A stretch of DNA of 64,000 nt. Source: Alphaproteobacteria bacterium. Lineage in GTDB: Bacteria; Pseudomonadota; Alphaproteobacteria; Bin95. Below the pieces are notes generated by a model. The model searched no databases, was not told the DNA's origin, and saw nothing but the letters and a program-made list of their open reading frames with translations. This document shows positions 18,806 to 26,852 of the stretch, piece after piece (the first letter of the stretch is position 1; the number at the start of each line of letters is the position of its first letter). Both the position numbers and the translations under genes were made by a program. The stretch covers positions 1-64,000 of the forward strand of contig JAJECF010000189.1 in the NCBI GenBank assembly GCA_022822125.1. Direction: 5' to 3'.

Positions 18806-18974
18806 CCCGGCATCATGACTTGTCCTCCGGGGGAATCCGAGTCGGCCGGACCTCGCCGACGGGCCGGCCAACGTCCCACAACGCCGCGACCGGCTTCGCA
18901 CTCACGCGCCCGAGAATGGCGGCGCGCCTGTCCGGGTCCGGCTCCGCAAGGGCCGCCATCAGCAGGCGGTTGTC
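18801..18974. repeat. 174-bp direct repeat, copy 2
   Basis: Partner of 18064-18237. The differences are single bases, for example GGGGGAATCCG here against GGGGGAGTCCG there. Confidence 0.85.
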
Positions 18975-19148
18975 GTCTCGCAGACTTCGATTGTCTTTCT
19001 TGATTTCGCGAATGTCGCGTTTCAGGCTCCGCCGATGCAGCAAACTCCAGATGCCGCCGCCCATCAGGATGATCGTCTCTGCGATGAGCAGAGAACGCTC
19101 CCAAGGGCTCTTGCAAATCCAAGCCCAGATGTCTGCGAACCATTCCAT
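18813..19148 (-). CDS. Small membrane protein, MEWF type, with conserved C-terminal block
   Basis: 111 residues. One N-terminal membrane segment (SLLIAETIILMGGGIWSLL), a charged coiled coil (SLKRDIREIKKDNRSLRDDN) and the shared C-terminal block almost identical to that at 18076-18396 (AEPDPDRRAAILGRVSAKP). It is the first gene of the element's operon, 38 bp inside the right inverted repeat. The likely function is unknown; the repeated architecture suggests subunits of one membrane complex. Confidence 0.7.
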   Translation of the reverse strand: MEWFADIWAWICKSPWERSLLIAETIILMGGGIWSLLHRRSLKRDIREIKKDNRSLRDDNRLLMAALAEPDPDRRAAILGRVSAKPVAALWDVGRPVGEVRPTRIPPEDKS

Positions 19149-19186
19149 GCTCGCATCATGGCCGGAGTCCCGAGCGAATCCGAGTC

Positions 19187-19214
19187 CGATTGGCTAGCAA
19201 AGCGTATAATTGCC
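19187..19214 (-). repeat. Right terminal inverted repeat
   Basis: Read on the minus strand from the outer edge: GGCAATTATACGC then TTTGCTAGCCAATCG, matching the left end in 25 of 28 positions. Confidence 0.93.
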
Positions 19215-19222
19215 CTGTTATT
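19215..19222. repeat. Target-site duplication, right copy
   Basis: CTGTTATT, identical to 14251-14258. Confidence 0.95.
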
Positions 19223-19496
19223 GGATGGGCGCGCGGCCCGTCACAACCGACGTCAACCTGCCGCTGGAGCCAATGATGGAGATATAGATTCACGCATTCG
19301 GGAAATCAGGAGAATCACCAATCAAAGCTGGTCTAACCTCGTGAAAGCAGCGTTTTCGCTTCAAGGTAAACCGCATAAGCCTTTCGGAACCCCGAACGTC
19401 CAAGCGAGTGCCAAGAGTGTGCTTCGGCGCATTCAGCGTGAAACAGGACTCGATTTGCCGGCGCTAGAGCTTCGTTTGACGGCGATACGGCGCTAG
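19223..19496 (+). pseudogene. 3' part of the gene split by the element
   Basis: Continues the frame of 13690-14258 once the element and one target repeat are removed (843 bp in total, 280 residues plus stop TAG at 19494-19496). The part is basic and helical (IREIRRITNQSWSNLVKAAF, then SVLRRIQRETGLDLPALELR). Alone it has no start or ribosome site; read-through from the element's right end is possible but would make a chimeric product. Confidence 0.8.
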
Positions 19497-19667
19497 CTTG
19501 CCGGCGACGCTATGTTCTTCATGACCTTCGATTTCCCGTTTTCTCAGCCGTTAACTTCGCATGCCGAAGGAGAGTGTCAGCGATTCCAACCATCAGAGGC
19601 GTTCGTCGCGATTGCGTCCAACCGGGCCGGCGAACCCACGAATGTGGAACTGACGGACTACCATTGA
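19497..19667 (+). pseudogene. Remnant of a higB toxin gene
   Basis: The frame ending in TGA at 19665-19667 finishes FVAIASNRAGEPTNVELTDYH, which is the HigB C-terminal pattern (...VEIVDYH), and its stop overlaps the start of the higA below, as in intact higBA loci. The N-terminal part does not look like HigB, so the toxin seems replaced or truncated. Confidence 0.45.
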
Positions 19668-19966
19668 TGATCGGACCCATTCATCCCGGGGTGACGCTCC
19701 GCGAAGATTTCATGGCGCCGCATAGGCTGAGCGCCGCCCGGCTTACTGAGGCGCTGGGCGTTTCCCGGAGCCGGATCGCGGATATCCTGCGCGGGCGTTG
19801 CCGTATCACCGCCGACACAGCGCTTCGGCTGGAACATGCCTTCGGGGTCTCGGCCGCGTTCTGGCTCAATCTGCAGTCCCATTACGAACTGGAACTTACG
19901 GCCCGGGACGCAGAGCCGGCGATTGACGAGACCGTCGAACGATTCGCCTCGCCGGCTTCCGCCTGA
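19667..19966 (+). CDS. higA: HigA-type antitoxin without intact toxin
   Basis: A 99-residue XRE protein from the ATG at 19667. MIGPIHPGVTLREDFMAPHR and GVSRSRIADILRGRCRITAD followed by FGVSAAFWLNLQSHYELELT are the HigA pattern. The expected upstream higB is only a C-terminal remnant, so this is an orphan antitoxin. It lies just after the gene broken by the transposon and may protect against related toxins such as HigB at 9981-10259. Confidence 0.88.
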   Translation: MIGPIHPGVTLREDFMAPHRLSAARLTEALGVSRSRIADILRGRCRITADTALRLEHAFGVSAAFWLNLQSHYELELTARDAEPAIDETVERFASPASA

Positions 19967-20239
19967 TAAGGAGTCCCGGCGCCGTGCGGGCGGCGAGATC
20001 GAGAAAGCGCCTTGTTCGTCCAATTTGTGTAATATTTCCTATGACAACTTGGCTCCGGAAGCTCGGCCGCCATATTGGGTCGGTCGGGGCGGCCATCCGG
20101 ACGCTGCCTCACCATTCGCGCCGGCGCCGGCGCGAAAATCATGGGAAACCGAGGGTAGAGGCGCGCCTTGCGCCCGGTCCCGGCGCAGGCCTGCCGGCGG
20201 CGTGGAACGGAATGAAACGGGAGCGGGAAAGGAGGCCCT

Positions 20240-20296
20240 ATGCCTGTACGGGCCGAAAACATGCGTGATGCGCATGGCGAACATGACAATTCATGA
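20240..20296 (+). CDS. Possible 18-residue leader peptide
   Basis: ATG at 20240 with a perfect AAGGAGG 4 bp before it, encoding MPVRAENMRDAHGEHDNS and a stop. It lies about 200 bp before the SDR operon. The strong ribosome site is the only support. The rest of the 527-bp stretch 19967-20493 holds no other gene I can support. Confidence 0.25.
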   Translation: MPVRAENMRDAHGEHDNS

Positions 20297-20493
20297 CATC
20301 TATGCAGCGGGCGGAGCGCTGTTGCAGGGAGGTCCCGGCTTCCCCGCCCGGCATCGCGCTCCGTGAAGGCTTCGTGGCATGACGGCGTGACAACCGGGCA
20401 GCGTCGAACCGGACTCGAGCGGCCTTGCCGTCTGCGCCCATACGGTGTTCCCTTCCGGAAACCGAATATGACAAGGGAAAGGAGCGTCATCCG

Positions 20494-21261
20494 ATGGACC
20501 TGCGTCTGGCCGGAAAGACCGTGCTGATTACCGGCGCCTCGAAAGGCATCGGGCTCGCCTGCGCCGAACTCTTCGCCGAGGAAGGCTGCGACCTGCATCT
20601 CGTGGCGCGCACGGAGGCCGATCTCGAGCGCGCGCGCGACGCCATCCGCAGCCGGCACAATGTCGCGGTGACGATCCACCCGCTCGATCTCTCGGACGGC
20701 GGCAATGTCAAGCGCCTGGTTGCGGAGACCGGCGAGGGCCTCGACATCGTCGTCAACAATGCCGGCGCCATTCCGGGCGGCCCGATCCACATGATCGACG
20801 AGGAGCGCTGGCGCGAGGCCTGGGACCTCAAGGTGTTCGGCTATATCAACATGTGCCGGGAGCTCTATCCGGTCTTCAAGGCGAAGCGCGCCGGCGTGAT
20901 CGTGAATGTCGTGGGCACCGGCGGCGAGCGGCCCTCGGCGGGATATATCGCCGGCGCAGGCGGCAATGCCGGCCTCATCGCCTTCACCCGCGCGCTCGGC
21001 GGCAAGAGCCCCGATGACGGATTCCGGATCGTCGGCGTCAATCCCGGCCCGATCCTGACCGAGCGCCTGACCACGATCATGCGCGCCCAGGCGCTGGACA
21101 AATTCGGCGACGAGGAACGCTGGCAGGAATGCATGCCGACCAACCCGCCGCCGGGAGAGTCCGAGGACTGCGCGGACCTCGTCGTCTTTCTCGCCTCGGA
21201 GCGCGCAAAGCATATTTCGGGCACTGTCGTCACCATCGACGGCGGCGCCGTCTCACGCTAG
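20494..21261 (+). CDS. SDR-family protein with an altered active site
   Basis: 255 residues from the ATG at 20494 (AGGAG 10 bp upstream). The Rossmann motif TGASKGIG and NNAG are intact. In the catalytic region the usual YxxxK reads YIAGA (SAGYIAGAGGNAGLIAFTRA), so the lysine is missing while the tyrosine remains. The end GTVVTIDGGAVSR is typical of SDRs. It is the first of three co-directional genes with an HCCA isomerase-like protein and a class III aminotransferase, suggesting a small catabolic or biosynthetic pathway. Substrate unknown. Confidence 0.82.
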   Translation: MDLRLAGKTVLITGASKGIGLACAELFAEEGCDLHLVARTEADLERARDAIRSRHNVAVTIHPLDLSDGGNVKRLVAETGEGLDIVVNNAGAIPGGPIHMIDEERWREAWDLKVFGYINMCRELYPVFKAKRAGVIVNVVGTGGERPSAGYIAGAGGNAGLIAFTRALGGKSPDDGFRIVGVNPGPILTERLTTIMRAQALDKFGDEERWQECMPTNPPPGESEDCADLVVFLASERAKHISGTVVTIDGGAVSR

Positions 21262-21276
21262 GAGCCTCACGACGCC

Positions 21277-21891
21277 ATGAGCTGCACTCTCGAATTCTTC
21301 TTCGACGTCTCGAGCCCGTGGACCTATCTGGCCTTCCACCGCATCGAGGATTTCTCTGCCGAGCTTGAAGTGGACCTGGTCTGGAAGCCGTTCCTGGTGG
21401 GCGGCGTCTTCAACAAGGTCAATCCGAGCGTCTATCAGCGCCGCGAAAACCCGATCCCGCCCAAGGACGCCTATTACCGCAAGGATATGGACGACTGGGC
21501 GCGCTATGAGGGCATCGTCATCGGCAGGCCCTCGGTCTTCCCCGTCAACTCGGTGAAGGCCATGCGCGGCTGCTTCCACGCCATCGACGAAGGCCGGGTG
21601 TCCGCCTTCGCGCGCGGCTGCTTCGAGGCCTATTGGCGCGACGACCGCGATATCGGCCGGGAGGACGTGCTGGCGGAGGTCGTCGAGGCGGCCGGCCTCG
21701 ACAAGCAGCGCTTCTTCGCCGCCATCGCCGACCCGGGGGTCAAGCAGAAGCTGTTCGACACGACCGACGAGCTGATCGAGCGGGGCGGTTTCGGCTCGCC
21801 GACCTTCTTCCTCGACGGCGAGGACATGTATTTCGGCAATGACCGCCTGGAGCTGATCCGCGCGGCGATCGAAAGGAAACACGATGACTGA
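21277..21891 (+). CDS. DsbA-fold 2-hydroxychromene-2-carboxylate isomerase family
   Basis: 204 residues. FFFDVSSPWTYLAFHRIEDF replaces a thioredoxin CxxC with the serine of kappa-class glutathione transferases and HCCA isomerases; GSPTFFLDGEDMYFGNDRL is the family's C-terminal mark. The enzymes isomerise aromatic-ring degradation intermediates with glutathione. It starts 15 bp after the SDR and overlaps the aminotransferase by 8 bp, so all three are one operon. Exact reaction not known. Confidence 0.85.
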   Translation: MSCTLEFFFDVSSPWTYLAFHRIEDFSAELEVDLVWKPFLVGGVFNKVNPSVYQRRENPIPPKDAYYRKDMDDWARYEGIVIGRPSVFPVNSVKAMRGCFHAIDEGRVSAFARGCFEAYWRDDRDIGREDVLAEVVEAAGLDKQRFFAAIADPGVKQKLFDTTDELIERGGFGSPTFFLDGEDMYFGNDRLELIRAAIERKHDD

Positions 21892-23164
21892 ACCCGCGCT
21901 CACCGCCGAGGAAACGGCGCTCCGGGACACGGCGCGCCGCGTGCTGCCGGCCGGCAGCCTCGGCAATGTGCCGTTCGAGACCGTCATCCGCTCCGGCCGG
22001 GGCAGCCATGTCTGGGACGTTTCGGGCAATGAATATATCGACTACCTGCTCGGCTCCGGGCCGATGCTGGCGGGCCATTGCCATCCGGAGGTCGTCGAGG
22101 CGGTGATGGAGCAGGTGGGGCGCGGCTCGACCTTCTTCGCCAATAACGAGCACGGCATCCGGCTCGCCGAGGCGGTGACCGAGCGCGTCGCCTGCGCCGA
22201 GAAGGTGCGCTTCGTCTCCAGCGGCACGGAGGCCACGTTCTACGCCATGCGGATCGCCCGGGCGTTCCGCGGCCGCGACAGGATCCTGAAATTCGAAGGC
22301 GGTTTCCACGGCATGAACGACTATGCGCTCATGTCGATGGCGCCCCAGCGGCCGGGCAATTTCCCGCAGGCGGCGCCGGACAGCGCCGGCATCCCGGCGT
22401 CCGTGCGCGACGAGGTGCTGATCGCGCCTTTCAACGACGCCGAAACGGCGGTGCAGCTCATTCGCGACCATGCCGACGAACTGGCGGCCGTCATTGCCGA
22501 GCCGTTCCAGCGCCTGATCCCGCCGAAGCCGGGCTTCCTCGAGGCCTTGCGCGAGGTCACGGAGGAAACCGGCGTCGTGCTGATCTTCGACGAGGTGGTG
22601 ACCGGCTTCCGCTTCGCGCGGGGCGGGGCGCAGGAGCGCTACGGCGTCACGCCCGACCTTTGCTCGCTCGGCAAGGTGGTGGGCGGCGGCTACCCGCTGG
22701 CGGCCATCGCCGGGCGCGACGACATCATGGCGCATTTCGACGCCGGGCGCGTGGAGGGCGACCGCTTCGCGCAGCAGATCGGCACGCTCAGCGGCAATCC
22801 CGTGGCCGCCGTCGCCGGGCTCAAGACGCTGGAAGTGCTGGGCCGGCCCGGCGTTTACGAGCGCCACGAGCAGATCGGTCAGGCGCTGATCGACGGGCTG
22901 GAGACGCTGCTTGAGGAGAGCGGGCATGAGGGGCAGGTGCTGGGCTCGCCGCCCATGTTCGATGTCATCTTCACCGGCGGCGAGGTTTCCGACTACCGCG
23001 CCACAATGCGCGCCGACGCGGCCAAAACCGCCGCCTTCAACGCCGGGCTGCGGGCGCGCGGCATCTTCAAGGGGCAGAGCAAATTCTACCTCTCCGTGGT
23101 GCATAGCGACGAGGACATTGCGAACACGCTCGACGCCGCGCGCGAGTCGCTGGCGGCGCTGTAA
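21884..23164 (+). CDS. Class III PLP aminotransferase, glutamate-1-semialdehyde aminomutase-like
   Basis: 426 residues. SSGTEATFYAMRIARAFRGR, GGFHGMNDY, the PLP-phosphate and ring contact LIFDEVVTGFRF and the Schiff-base lysine in LCSLGKVVGGGYPLAAIAGR place it in the HemL-like group of class III aminotransferases. It lies in the SDR operon with an 8-bp overlap, not with tetrapyrrole genes, so it is more likely an omega-amino-acid transaminase or a mutase of the pathway than the haem enzyme. Confidence 0.85.
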   Translation: MTEPALTAEETALRDTARRVLPAGSLGNVPFETVIRSGRGSHVWDVSGNEYIDYLLGSGPMLAGHCHPEVVEAVMEQVGRGSTFFANNEHGIRLAEAVTERVACAEKVRFVSSGTEATFYAMRIARAFRGRDRILKFEGGFHGMNDYALMSMAPQRPGNFPQAAPDSAGIPASVRDEVLIAPFNDAETAVQLIRDHADELAAVIAEPFQRLIPPKPGFLEALREVTEETGVVLIFDEVVTGFRFARGGAQERYGVTPDLCSLGKVVGGGYPLAAIAGRDDIMAHFDAGRVEGDRFAQQIGTLSGNPVAAVAGLKTLEVLGRPGVYERHEQIGQALIDGLETLLEESGHEGQVLGSPPMFDVIFTGGEVSDYRATMRADAAKTAAFNAGLRARGIFKGQSKFYLSVVHSDEDIANTLDAARESLAAL

Positions 23165-23179
23165 CCGGCGCCACCCTCG

Positions 23180-24826
23180 TTATTGCCCGGCGCGCGCCCT
23201 GATCCGCGCCCAGTCGTCGCGGAGCCCGATGGTGCGATTGAAACCGCCATCGGGATCGGCGGCGAAATAGCCGAGGCGCTCGAACTGCACCGGCCTGCCG
23301 GGCTCCAGCCCTCCCAGGCCGGGTTCGAGGCGGCAGTCCTCCAGCACCTCCAGCGAGTCGGGGCTCAGGTCCTCAAGGCCCGCCGGCTCGTCGGAGGCGA
23401 AGAGCGGGCCGTAGAGCCGGACCGGCGCGCGCTCGGCATGGGGCGCCGAGACCCAGTGGATCGTCGCCTTGACCCTGCGGCCGTCCGGGGCGCTGCCGCC
23501 GCGCGTTTCCGGGTCGTAGCGGCAGCGCAGCTCGACGACCTCGCCGTTCCCGTCCTTCACCGCCTCCAGGCATGTGAGGAAATAGGCGTAGCGCAGCCTG
23601 ACCTCCCGGCCGGGAGCCAGGCGGAAGAATTTGCGCGGCGGGTCCTCCATGAAGTCGTCGCGCTCGATCCAGAGCTCGCGCGAAAACGGAACCTTGCGGC
23701 TGCCCGCGTCCGGGTCGCCCGGATTGTTGGCGGCGTCCAGCCACTCCGTTGCATCTTCGGGGTAATTCTCGATCACGACCTTGAGCGGTCGCAGCACGGC
23801 CATGCGCCGCTCTGCGCTGCGGTTCAACTGCTCGCGCACGCAATGGTCGAGCAGCGCCGCCTCGACCCGGCCGGCGCTTTTCGAGATCGCAAGCCGGGAG
23901 ACGAAATCGCGCACGGCCGCCGCCGGCACGCCCCGCCGGCGCAGGCCGCGCAGCGTCGGCATGCGCGGGTCGTCCCAGCCGGCGACATGGCCTTCCGCGA
24001 CGAGGCGGGTGAGCGCGCGTTTGGAGAGGATCGTCCCGGTCATGTCGAGCCGGGCGAACTCGTACTGCCGCGGGCGCGCCGCCGCCGGCACGCGCTCCAG
24101 CAGCCAGTCATAGAGCGGGCGGTGGTCGGCGAACTCCAGCGTGCAGAGCGAGTGCGTCACCCCCTCGATGGCGTCAGACTGGCCGTGGGCGTAGTCATAG
24201 GTCGGGTAGATGCGCCAGGCGTCGCCCGTGCGCGGGTGGGCGTGGTCGAGAATGCGGTAAAGCACCGGGTCGCGCATGTTGATATTGCCCGAGCCCATGT
24301 CGATGCGCGCGCGCAAAACGCAATGTCCGGGGGCGAATTCGCCGGCGCGCATCCGGCGCAGCAGGTCCAGGCTCTCCGCCGCCGGGCGGTCCCGCCAGGG
24401 GCTCGGGCGGCCCGGCTCGGTCAGCGTGCCGCGCGTCGCCCGGATCTCCTCCGCCGATTGCTCGTCGACATAGGCATGGCCCGCCTCGACCAGATGCTCG
24501 GCCCATTCGTAGAGCGTCTCGAAATAGTCCGAGGCATGGACCGGCTCGCCCGCCCATGCGAAGCCGAGCCAGCGCACATCCTCCTGGATGGCGTCGATAT
24601 AGGCCTGCTCCTCCTTCGCCGGGTTGGTGTCGTCGAAGCGCAGGTTGCAGCGGCCGCCAAATTCCTCGGCCACGCCGAAATTGAGGCAGATCGACTTGGC
24701 GTGGCCGATATGCAGGAAGCCGTTGGGCTCCGGCGGAAAGCGGGTGACGACCGCCGCCGCCCGCCCTTCGGCCAGATCGGCGCGGATGCGGTTGCGGATG
24801 AAATCGCCGCCCGTCGGCGCGTCCAT
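23180..24826 (-). CDS. glnS: Glutaminyl-tRNA synthetase
   Basis: 548 residues from the ATG at 24824-24826. Class I motifs are clear: [18 protein letters not shown] (HIGH) and [15 protein letters not shown] (KMSKS equivalent LSKR), with the GlnRS-specific [20 protein letters not shown] and [15 protein letters not shown]. It charges tRNA-Gln directly. Most alphaproteobacteria lack it and use the GatCAB amidotransferase route, so its presence suggests transfer or an unusual lineage. Single gene, 15 bp from the aminotransferase stop (convergent). Confidence 0.93.
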   Translation of the reverse strand: MDAPTGGDFIRNRIRADLAEGRAAAVVTRFPPEPNGFLHIGHAKSICLNFGVAEEFGGRCNLRFDDTNPAKEEQAYIDAIQEDVRWLGFAWAGEPVHASDYFETLYEWAEHLVEAGHAYVDEQSAEEIRATRGTLTEPGRPSPWRDRPAAESLDLLRRMRAGEFAPGHCVLRARIDMGSGNINMRDPVLYRILDHAHPRTGDAWRIYPTYDYAHGQSDAIEGVTHSLCTLEFADHRPLYDWLLERVPAAARPRQYEFARLDMTGTILSKRALTRLVAEGHVAGWDDPRMPTLRGLRRRGVPAAAVRDFVSRLAISKSAGRVEAALLDHCVREQLNRSAERRMAVLRPLKVVIENYPEDATEWLDAANNPGDPDAGSRKVPFSRELWIERDDFMEDPPRKFFRLAPGREVRLRYAYFLTCLEAVKDGNGEVVELRCRYDPETRGGSAPDGRRVKATIHWVSAPHAERAPVRLYGPLFASDEPAGLEDLSPDSLEVLEDCRLEPGLGGLEPGRPVQFERLGYFAADPDGGFNRTIGLRDDWARIRARAGQ

Positions 24827-24843
24827 GAGGCCGGCGCTCCCGC

Positions 24844-25677
24844 TCAGAAGGGCGAGGTGCCGCGCGTGACGGTGCGGTGCAGCACCCGGGCCTCGCAGGC
24901 GCGCCCCTCGGCGCGGTGCAGCAGGCAGCGATTGTCCCACATCAGCAGGTCGCCCGGCCGCCACCGGTGGCGATAGACGAAGCGTTCTGAAGTGCTGTGC
25001 GCCTCGATTTCCTCCAGCAGCGCCTCGCCCTCATCCTTCTCCATGCCAAGGATATGCGAGGCGTGGTTGCCGGTGAAGAACGCCTCCCGGCCGCTCTGCG
25101 GGTGGCGCCGCACCAGCGGATGGGCGACCGGCGGATAGACAGACGCCTCCTCCGCGCTCGCCTCGCGCTCGCCGGACTTCTGGCAGGAGCGCACCCAGTC
25201 ATGCACCACCTTCATGCCCCGGAAGGCGTCCTGCCGCTCCGGCGGATACGCCTCGAAGGCGCGGTTCATATTGGCGAACTCCGTGCGCCCGCCTTCCGCC
25301 GGGACCTGCACGGCATAGAGGAAGGTCGCGCAGGACGGCACTGTCCGGTAGGACTTGTCCGAGTGCCAGCGCAGGTTTCCCTTCGCCGCCGCCTCGGGCT
25401 TCGGGTTCCCGCCGGCGTCGAGGTTCGAGACCGTGTGGACGAGCGAGATGTCCCCGCCCTTGTTGCGCTGGATATGCACATCGAGCGCGCCGAACTGCCG
25501 CGTCGCCGCCAATTGCGCCGGCTTGTCCAGCTCCTGGCCCCGGAAGCAGAGGATATGGCGGTCGAGGAAGGCCTCGTTGAGCGCGGCCCGGTCGCCGTCA
25601 CCCAGCGGCGCGCGCAGATCGACGCCCCGGACCTCGGCGGCCAGCACGTCGGAAAGCGGTCGGATAGAGAGTGTCAT
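24844..25677 (-). CDS. TauD/TfdA-family Fe(II)/2-oxoglutarate dioxygenase
   Basis: 277 residues from the ATG at 25675-25677; the longer upstream frame has a shadow composition. Iron ligands His105 and Asp107 (WHSDKS) and His254 (WDNRCLLHR), and Arg264 for 2-oxoglutarate. It lies 17 bp upstream of glnS on the same strand. Substrate unknown; the overall sequence is similar in plan to 10908-11765. Confidence 0.85.
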   Translation of the reverse strand: MTLSIRPLSDVLAAEVRGVDLRAPLGDGDRAALNEAFLDRHILCFRGQELDKPAQLAATRQFGALDVHIQRNKGGDISLVHTVSNLDAGGNPKPEAAAKGNLRWHSDKSYRTVPSCATFLYAVQVPAEGGRTEFANMNRAFEAYPPERQDAFRGMKVVHDWVRSCQKSGEREASAEEASVYPPVAHPLVRRHPQSGREAFFTGNHASHILGMEKDEGEALLEEIEAHSTSERFVYRHRWRPGDLLMWDNRCLLHRAEGRACEARVLHRTVTRGTSPF

Positions 25678-25815
25678 GGCCGACAATCTAGCGGAGTGGC
25701 GGGCCGGGCGGTAGCGGCTCCTGTCTGCATATGCTCCGCCCCGCCCTCCCATGCTAGCCTGTACCGGCTTGCGGCCGACCAAAGCCTTGCCAATGGACAG
25801 AACGGACTTGGCATC

Positions 25816-26181
25816 ATGTATTTCAACGGTCGGTGCGTGCCGAAGGACGAAGCCCGCGCCGTCGGTTTGTATCGGCTTGCGGCGGGACAAGGCAGCGCAA
25901 GTGCGAAGTTCAACCTCGGCATCGCACATGCCAAAGGCCGGGGTGCGCCGCAGGACTCCGCCAAGGCGTTCGAGTGGTTCCGGATGGCTGCAGCGCAGGG
26001 TCATCTGGAGACGCAAGCGAAGCTCGGCTTCATGTACGACCGGGGCCGGGGCGTGCAGCAGGACGAAACCGAGGCTGTCGCCTGGTTTCGCCGGGCGGCG
26101 GCGCAAGGGAACGAAACAGCGCAAGGCAAGCTCGACGAATTGATTGCGACGGGACGGGCGCACTCCGGCAATCCGGGTTGA
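25816..26181 (+). CDS. Sel1-repeat protein, probably truncated at its N-terminus
   Basis: About three Sel1-like repeats, for example NLGIAHAKGRGAPQDSAKAF and KLGFMYDRGRGVQQDETEAV with AAAQG linkers. The frame is also repeat-like before this ATG (LYRLAADQSLANGQNGLGIM), and no good start precedes it, so the gene seems to have lost its beginning; a GTG at 25696 is an alternative start. Sel1 repeats mediate protein contacts. Possibly a decaying fragment. Confidence 0.5.
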   Translation: MYFNGRCVPKDEARAVGLYRLAAGQGSASAKFNLGIAHAKGRGAPQDSAKAFEWFRMAAAQGHLETQAKLGFMYDRGRGVQQDETEAVAWFRRAAAQGNETAQGKLDELIATGRAHSGNPG

Positions 26182-26210
26182 TCGGCGAGCTTGCGGCCCG
26201 GCAAGCGAAA

Positions 26211-26237
26211 ACGCCGGGCCTCGCGGAGGCCCGGCGT
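26211..26237 (-). terminator. Intrinsic terminator of hsp20
   Basis: Perfect 12-bp stem ACGCCGGGCCTC / GAGGCCCGGCGT with a 3-base loop. On the minus strand it is followed by TTTT, and it lies about 37 bp after the hsp20 stop. It also faces the end of the Sel1 frame and could stop transcripts from both sides. Confidence 0.8.
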
Positions 26238-26273
26238 CGGGTTGCGTGAATGTTGAGAGAGCGGCGCGCGCGC

Positions 26274-26717
26274 TCAGGCCGCTTCGATGGTCTGCGGCGC
26301 GCCGATCTCGATCCGGCGGGGCTTCAGCGCTTCCGGCACCTCGCTCACCAGCTCGACGGCGAGCAGGCCGTTCTCCAGCTTCGCGCCGGCCGCCTTCACA
26401 TGCTCGGCGAGGCGGAAGGTGCGCCGGAACTGCCGGGTCGCGATGCCGCGATGCAGGAAGATCCGGTCATCGCCCTGGTTGCGGACTTTGCCGGCGATCA
26501 CGAGCTCGTCGCCCTTCGCCTCGATCGCAAGGTCGTCTTCGGCAAAGCCGGCCACCGCCATTTCGATACGGTAAGTGTGCTCGCCGGTCTTGACGATGTT
26601 GCAGGGCGGATAGTGCTCTGCCGTCGCATCGGCGTTCATGACGCGGTCGAAATTCTTCATCAGCCGTTCGAAGCCGATGGTGGACCGCAGCAGGGGGGAG
26701 AAATCGAATGCCGTCAT
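26274..26717 (-). CDS. Small heat shock protein, Hsp20/alpha-crystallin family
   Basis: 147 residues. The alpha-crystallin domain (about 30-130) includes YRIEMAVAGFAEDDLAIEAK and HRGIATRQFRRTFRLAEHV, and the C-terminal tail has the I-x-I/V-like motif PRRIEIG. It is a holdase chaperone that binds unfolding proteins. A sigma32 promoter and a ROSE-type RNA thermometer precede it, and a strong terminator follows, so it is a single-gene heat shock unit. Confidence 0.95.
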   Translation of the reverse strand: MTAFDFSPLLRSTIGFERLMKNFDRVMNADATAEHYPPCNIVKTGEHTYRIEMAVAGFAEDDLAIEAKGDELVIAGKVRNQGDDRIFLHRGIATRQFRRTFRLAEHVKAAGAKLENGLLAVELVSEVPEALKPRRIEIGAPQTIEAA

Positions 26718-26803
26718 CGGTCATCCTCCTTGAGAAGCGATTGTCGATGTCCGGGGCCCGCCGACCATCGGCCGGACCCGCCGTCCTCCGCCCCCGTGAC
26801 CCG
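26718..26803 (-). promoter_or_regulatory. ROSE-type RNA thermometer in the hsp20 leader
   Basis: The leader RNA can form a hairpin hiding the ribosome site: CUUCUC, loop AAG, GAGGA(U)G (26722-26737), preceded by the ROSE hallmark UCGCU (26736-26740). A second, longer hairpin lies at 26754-26779 (GGGUCCG paired with CGGGCCC around a CCGA/UCGG stem). ROSE elements melt at heat-shock temperature and open the AAGGAGG site. Confidence 0.8.
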
Positions 26804-26824
26804 GCGAGCATCGGACACCCCCCA

Positions 26825-26852
26825 AGATGGGGACGCGCGGCGGTGATTCAAG
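26825..26852 (-). promoter_or_regulatory. Sigma32 heat-shock promoter of hsp20
   Basis: On the minus strand CTTGAAT (26846-26852), 13 bp, CCCCATCT (26825-26832). This matches the sigma32 consensus CTTGAAA-N13-15-CCCCATNT almost fully. The predicted start gives a leader of about 100 nt, the size of a ROSE element. Confidence 0.85.

Larger units (their letters stand above)
14259..19214 (-). mobile_element. Complete IS1595-type transposon with passenger genes (4,956 bp)
   Basis: Bounded by 28-bp inverted repeats (14259-14286 and 19187-19214, 25 of 28 identical) and a perfect 8-bp target duplication. Transcribed mainly right to left it carries: four small membrane-protein genes, the transposase, a DNA methyltransferase-HNH fusion overlapping the transposase by 4 bp, an 86-residue protein overlapping the methylase by 4 bp, and a 56-residue AT-hook protein whose last codons lie in the left inverted repeat. 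One small frame (14499-14750) runs the other way. IS1595 relatives with passenger genes are known; this gene set I do not recognise. The clean ends suggest a recent insertion. It disrupts the gene at 13690. Confidence 0.93.

Noticed and set aside
18083..19003. The repeated DNA at 18064-18974 as a CRISPR array
   Set aside because: There are only two long copies with coding sequence; the repeats are gene duplications without short spacers.
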